NCBI GenBank assembly: GCA_946411985.1
Contig: CAMKFY010000002.1
Coordinates: forward strand, 1 to 35,040
DNA from: an uncultured Clostridiaceae bacterium
GTDB lineage: Bacteria; Bacillota; Clostridia; Oscillospirales; Ruminococcaceae
Reading direction: 5' to 3'
Length of the DNA: 35,040 bases
A program made the position numbers and the translations under genes. This document shows, piece after piece, positions 32,577-35,040 of the stretch. How positions within the stretch are numbered: position 1 is the first letter of the stretch; each line of letters opens with the position of its first letter. The notes under the pieces were generated by a model. That model ran no database searches and had not been told where the DNA came from. It saw only the letters and a program-made list of their open reading frames with translations.

Positions 32577-34331
32577 TTAACGTTTTAATTCCGCTTTTTC
32601 CCTTCTTGCCTTTTCTATTTCTTCTAATGTCATAGTAGAGATATCTTCAGCTTTTTTTTCATACTCCATACGCAATATTTTAATAAAATCTTTAACCTCG
32701 TCTAAACTATTATTATAGATGTTCTTATTATTTAAAATTTTACAAAGTCTGCTTATGCCGTTAAAATCTAACACCTTATGAAAAGCAGCTATATCTATAT
32801 ACTCTTTAGAAATTATTAATTTAACCAAAAAATTATATACAGTTTTACACCAAATTACATTAAAATATTTTTCATCTAAAACAGAACTTATTGCTAAAAA
32901 ACTATCAGGGTTGTAATATAAATACCTAATAATTCCTTCCTGCGCTCTTACAAATTTGTTGGGCACGCCATCATTTTCTTTTCTATTCTTAATAATATTA
33001 ACAATAACACCGCTGTCATACTTTTTTTTATTTATTTTACTTTTTCTATTTATTAAATATTTTACATAATTTGAAATAACATATTTATCTATTTTTAAAC
33101 TAGCGCAAAAACCAGACATATACACATCCCTTTTAACCGGGTCTTTAATATCTGCTAACGTAGCGCAATATTCATCTATATATTGCTTCTTTTCATCTAC
33201 ATCTGCAATATTATATTTTTCAATAATGCTCTTTAGCTTTAACCTTTCTGAGCTATACGCATTATTTATGGCAAGTTTAAAACTAGCCGCACCAAATCTA
33301 TTTATATATTCATCTGGGTCTTTAGCGTCGTTTAAATTTAAAATTTTTGGCGTAACGCCTACCTCATTAAACAAAATATCTGCTCTGTTTGACGCCATTC
33401 TGCCTGCGCTGTCCATGTCGTAAGCTAGAAATATATTCTTTCTATATCGGCATAAAAGCCGCACCTGCTCTCGTGATATTGCCGTGCCAAGGCTTGCAAC
33501 AGCCATATTAAAACCATGCTGAAAAAGCGAAACGACGTCCATGTAGCCTTCGCACACTACAAAGCCGTTAAAACTACTATTTTTAGCAAAATTTAAGCCA
33601 AACAAACCAAGTTTCTTTTTAAAAACCAAGCTATCTGCGCTGTTAATATATTTTGGGGAATCTACCTCATTTAAAACGCGGCCACCAAACCCTACAACAT
33701 CACCTTTTATGTCTATTATTGGAAAAATCAATCTATTTCTAAACTTATCATAATAATTACCGTTTTTAGATTTTAAAACCAAATCTGCTTCTAACATTTC
33801 ATTATAAGAAAAACCTTTGTTCTTTAAATAGAGCTTTAAATTGTGCCAACCTGGAAGCGCCAAACCGAGCCCAAATTTAACAATTGTGCTCTTTTTTAAT
33901 AAACGTTTATTTAACAAATAGGCTAAAGTTTGTTTATTTTCAGGGTTGCGTATATTATTAAAATAATAACGTGCAGCTTCTCTATTTATATTTAAAATTC
34001 TCTCTTTTTTTTTGCTATCCTCATATTGGACGTCTTCATTTGGCAATTCCAAACCTGCATATTTAGCCAAATATTTAACAGACCCCAAATAATCTAAATT
34101 CTCTATCTTTTCAATAAAACTTATAACGTCGCCGCCCACCGAACAGCCAAAGCAATAAAAACTCTGCGTATCTTCAAAAACGACAAAAGATGGCGTTTTT
34201 TCAGAATGAAAGGGACAGCAACACTTCTTAGTTCTCCCACTATTTTTAAGTTCCACGTAATTAGAAACTATAGAAGTAATATCACAAATGCTTTTTAGTC
34301 GAAAAATGAAGTCTCCACTTAATTTAACCAT
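32577..34331 (-). CDS. dnaG: DNA primase
   Basis: DnaG lays RNA primers for the replisome. The 584-residue protein has the N-terminal CHC2 zinc finger (Cys39, His42, Cys60, Cys63, in C-C-C-P-F-H-S-E-K-T-P-S-F and Y-C-F-G-C), a middle catalytic core with G-F-G-G-R-V, and the TOPRIM motifs V-C-E-G-Y-M-D-V and A-Y-D-M-D-S-A-G. The C-terminal part, rich in Lys/Asn and helical, should bind the DnaB helicase and is poorly conserved, as usual. It starts at an ATG behind AAAGGG and is followed by rpoD after 28 bases, the classic dnaG-rpoD operon of Firmicutes. Confidence 0.96.
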   Translation of the reverse strand: MVKLSGDFIFRLKSICDITSIVSNYVELKNSGRTKKCCCPFHSEKTPSFVVFEDTQSFYCFGCSVGGDVISFIEKIENLDYLGSVKYLAKYAGLELPNEDVQYEDSKKKERILNINREAARYYFNNIRNPENKQTLAYLLNKRLLKKSTIVKFGLGLALPGWHNLKLYLKNKGFSYNEMLEADLVLKSKNGNYYDKFRNRLIFPIIDIKGDVVGFGGRVLNEVDSPKYINSADSLVFKKKLGLFGLNFAKNSSFNGFVVCEGYMDVVSLFQHGFNMAVASLGTAISREQVRLLCRYRKNIFLAYDMDSAGRMASNRADILFNEVGVTPKILNLNDAKDPDEYINRFGAASFKLAINNAYSSERLKLKSIIEKYNIADVDEKKQYIDEYCATLADIKDPVKRDVYMSGFCASLKIDKYVISNYVKYLINRKSKINKKKYDSGVIVNIIKNRKENDGVPNKFVRAQEGIIRYLYYNPDSFLAISSVLDEKYFNVIWCKTVYNFLVKLIISKEYIDIAAFHKVLDFNGISRLCKILNNKNIYNNSLDEVKDFIKILRMEYEKKAEDISTMTLEEIEKARREKAELKR

Positions 34332-34480
34332 ATTGAACCCTTTAAATCAAACAAATATATGTAAAAATTTAATAATTCAACCATTCAAAAAATATATTTC
34401 CACCACCAACTCTTAATACTATTTGCTATAAAGTTATATTTAAACCTGAAACGTCTAAAATATTAATTAACAATTTAAAA

Positions 34481-35040
34481 CTATAACTTTACTCTCTCTC
34501 GCAAACTTTTTACAAAATATATTAACACTTCTCCATTTGTTACTTCTACTAAATTTTGCCTCGTTTTTTCAGAATATATTCGCTCCACCAATATTTTAAA
34601 TTCTACCTCATTTGTGAATATCTTTTCAATAACATTAACATTACAACTACTAAAAACCACTTCCACCTTTTTAATATATTTATAGCCAACCAACACTTTA
34701 AAACAGTCACACAACGTGCTTTTAGCCAATGTGGCACTTCTTATAAGTTCCTTACAGCTATTAGAATATGCTGCCACTAAGCCACCAGTGCCTAAAAGAG
34801 TGCCACCAAAATACCTAGTTACCACAACACAAACATCATACACCATTTCCTTTTTTAAAACATCTAATATTGGCTTCCCTGCTGTTGCGTGTGGTTCTTT
34901 GTCATCACTATAATAGGTTAGGCCTCCGCTATAAATATTGTAGGCCGGCACATTATGCGTAGCATCTTTATACTTTAATTTAATACTTTTTATAAAATTT
35001 ATAGCCTCATCTTTATTTCTAACATAGCCAATATTACCTA
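34481..35040 (-). CDS. yigZ: YigZ/IMPACT family protein, N-terminus cut by window edge
   Basis: The reading frame runs off the right end of the window; the translated part begins G-N-I-G-Y-V-R-N-K-D-E-A and includes K-D-A-T-H-N-V, Y-S-D-D-K-E-P-H-A-T-A-G-K-P-I-L-D-V-L and V-V-V-T-R-Y-F-G-G-T-L-L-G-T-G-G-L. These are the hallmarks of the UPF0029/YigZ domain, followed by the C-terminal DUF1949-like segment. The function is unknown; eukaryotic IMPACT relatives regulate translation. About 30 N-terminal residues should be outside. A GTG at 34951 is internal (the V of T-H-N-V) and not the start. A 149-base gap separates it from dnaG downstream. Confidence 0.9.
   Translation of the reverse strand, partial: GNIGYVRNKDEAINFIKSIKLKYKDATHNVPAYNIYSGGLTYYSDDKEPHATAGKPILDVLKKEMVYDVCVVVTRYFGGTLLGTGGLVAAYSNSCKELIRSATLAKSTLCDCFKVLVGYKYIKKVEVVFSSCNVNVIEKIFTNEVEFKILVERIYSEKTRQNLVEVTNGEVLIYFVKSLRERVKL

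Overview
The window is AT-rich DNA from an endospore-forming low-GC Firmicute, most likely of the class Clostridia. The evidence is the spoIIGA-sigE pair, a bofA/yaaL pair, a sigma-A gene with housekeeping dnaG, ftsZ with a divIVA-type gene, two folate-type ECF S components, and strong GGAGG ribosome binding sites. I cannot name a genus. No rRNA, insertion sequence, prophage or CRISPR array is visible. Gene density is normal. An unusually large share of genes (9 of 29 with visible starts) begin with TTG behind good Shine-Dalgarno sites.

Layout. 1-559 (minus): yaaL and the start of bofA. 834-3300 (minus): a complete zinc/manganese-type ABC importer, znuA-znuC-znuB. 3300-4150: noncoding DNA with one tRNA-Arg(CCG), promoters and structured sequence. 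4151-10601 (plus): malic enzyme, murD, two adjacent M42 peptidase paralogues and a YnbB-type PLP enzyme. 10695-11039 (minus): rplS. 11313-13787 (plus): cysK and an amino acid permease. 14148-16922 (minus): a Ca2+-type P-type ATPase. 17152-18264 (minus): two FolT-like ECF substrate-binding proteins. 18402-23129 (minus): ftsZ, divIVA, cmk, plsC, ispH. 23481-24455 (plus): a polyprenyl-phosphate glycosyltransferase. 24526-26629 (minus): a zinc-ribbon protein, a broken tRNA-like sequence, sigE and spoIIGA. 26734-35040 (minus): polA, metK, rpoD (sigma A), dnaG and a partial YigZ-family gene.

The gene content is ordinary, so the interest lies in details. First, sigma A is about 150 residues longer than usual because its N-terminal region 1.1 is present three times in diverged copies. 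Second, four places carry a short (about 90-145 bp) decayed tandem duplication, three of them copying the end of the neighbouring gene (znuB 3' end, M42 3' end, divIVA 5' end); the divIVA copy abuts the ftsZ stop codon, and ftsZ itself ends in tandem heptads. Third, the second M42 protein has lost most metal ligands and looks like a pseudoenzyme. Fourth, the spoIIGA-sigE promoter has TTGACA and TATACT separated by exactly 22 bp, the spacing known from the Spo0A-activated spoIIG promoter of Bacillus subtilis.

Together the genes cover cell-wall synthesis and division (murD, ftsZ, divIVA), lipid and isoprenoid precursors (plsC, ispH), replication and transcription (dnaG, rpoD, polA), metal, amino acid and folate uptake, and the switch into sporulation (sigE, spoIIGA, bofA). 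I found no clearly new multi-gene system.
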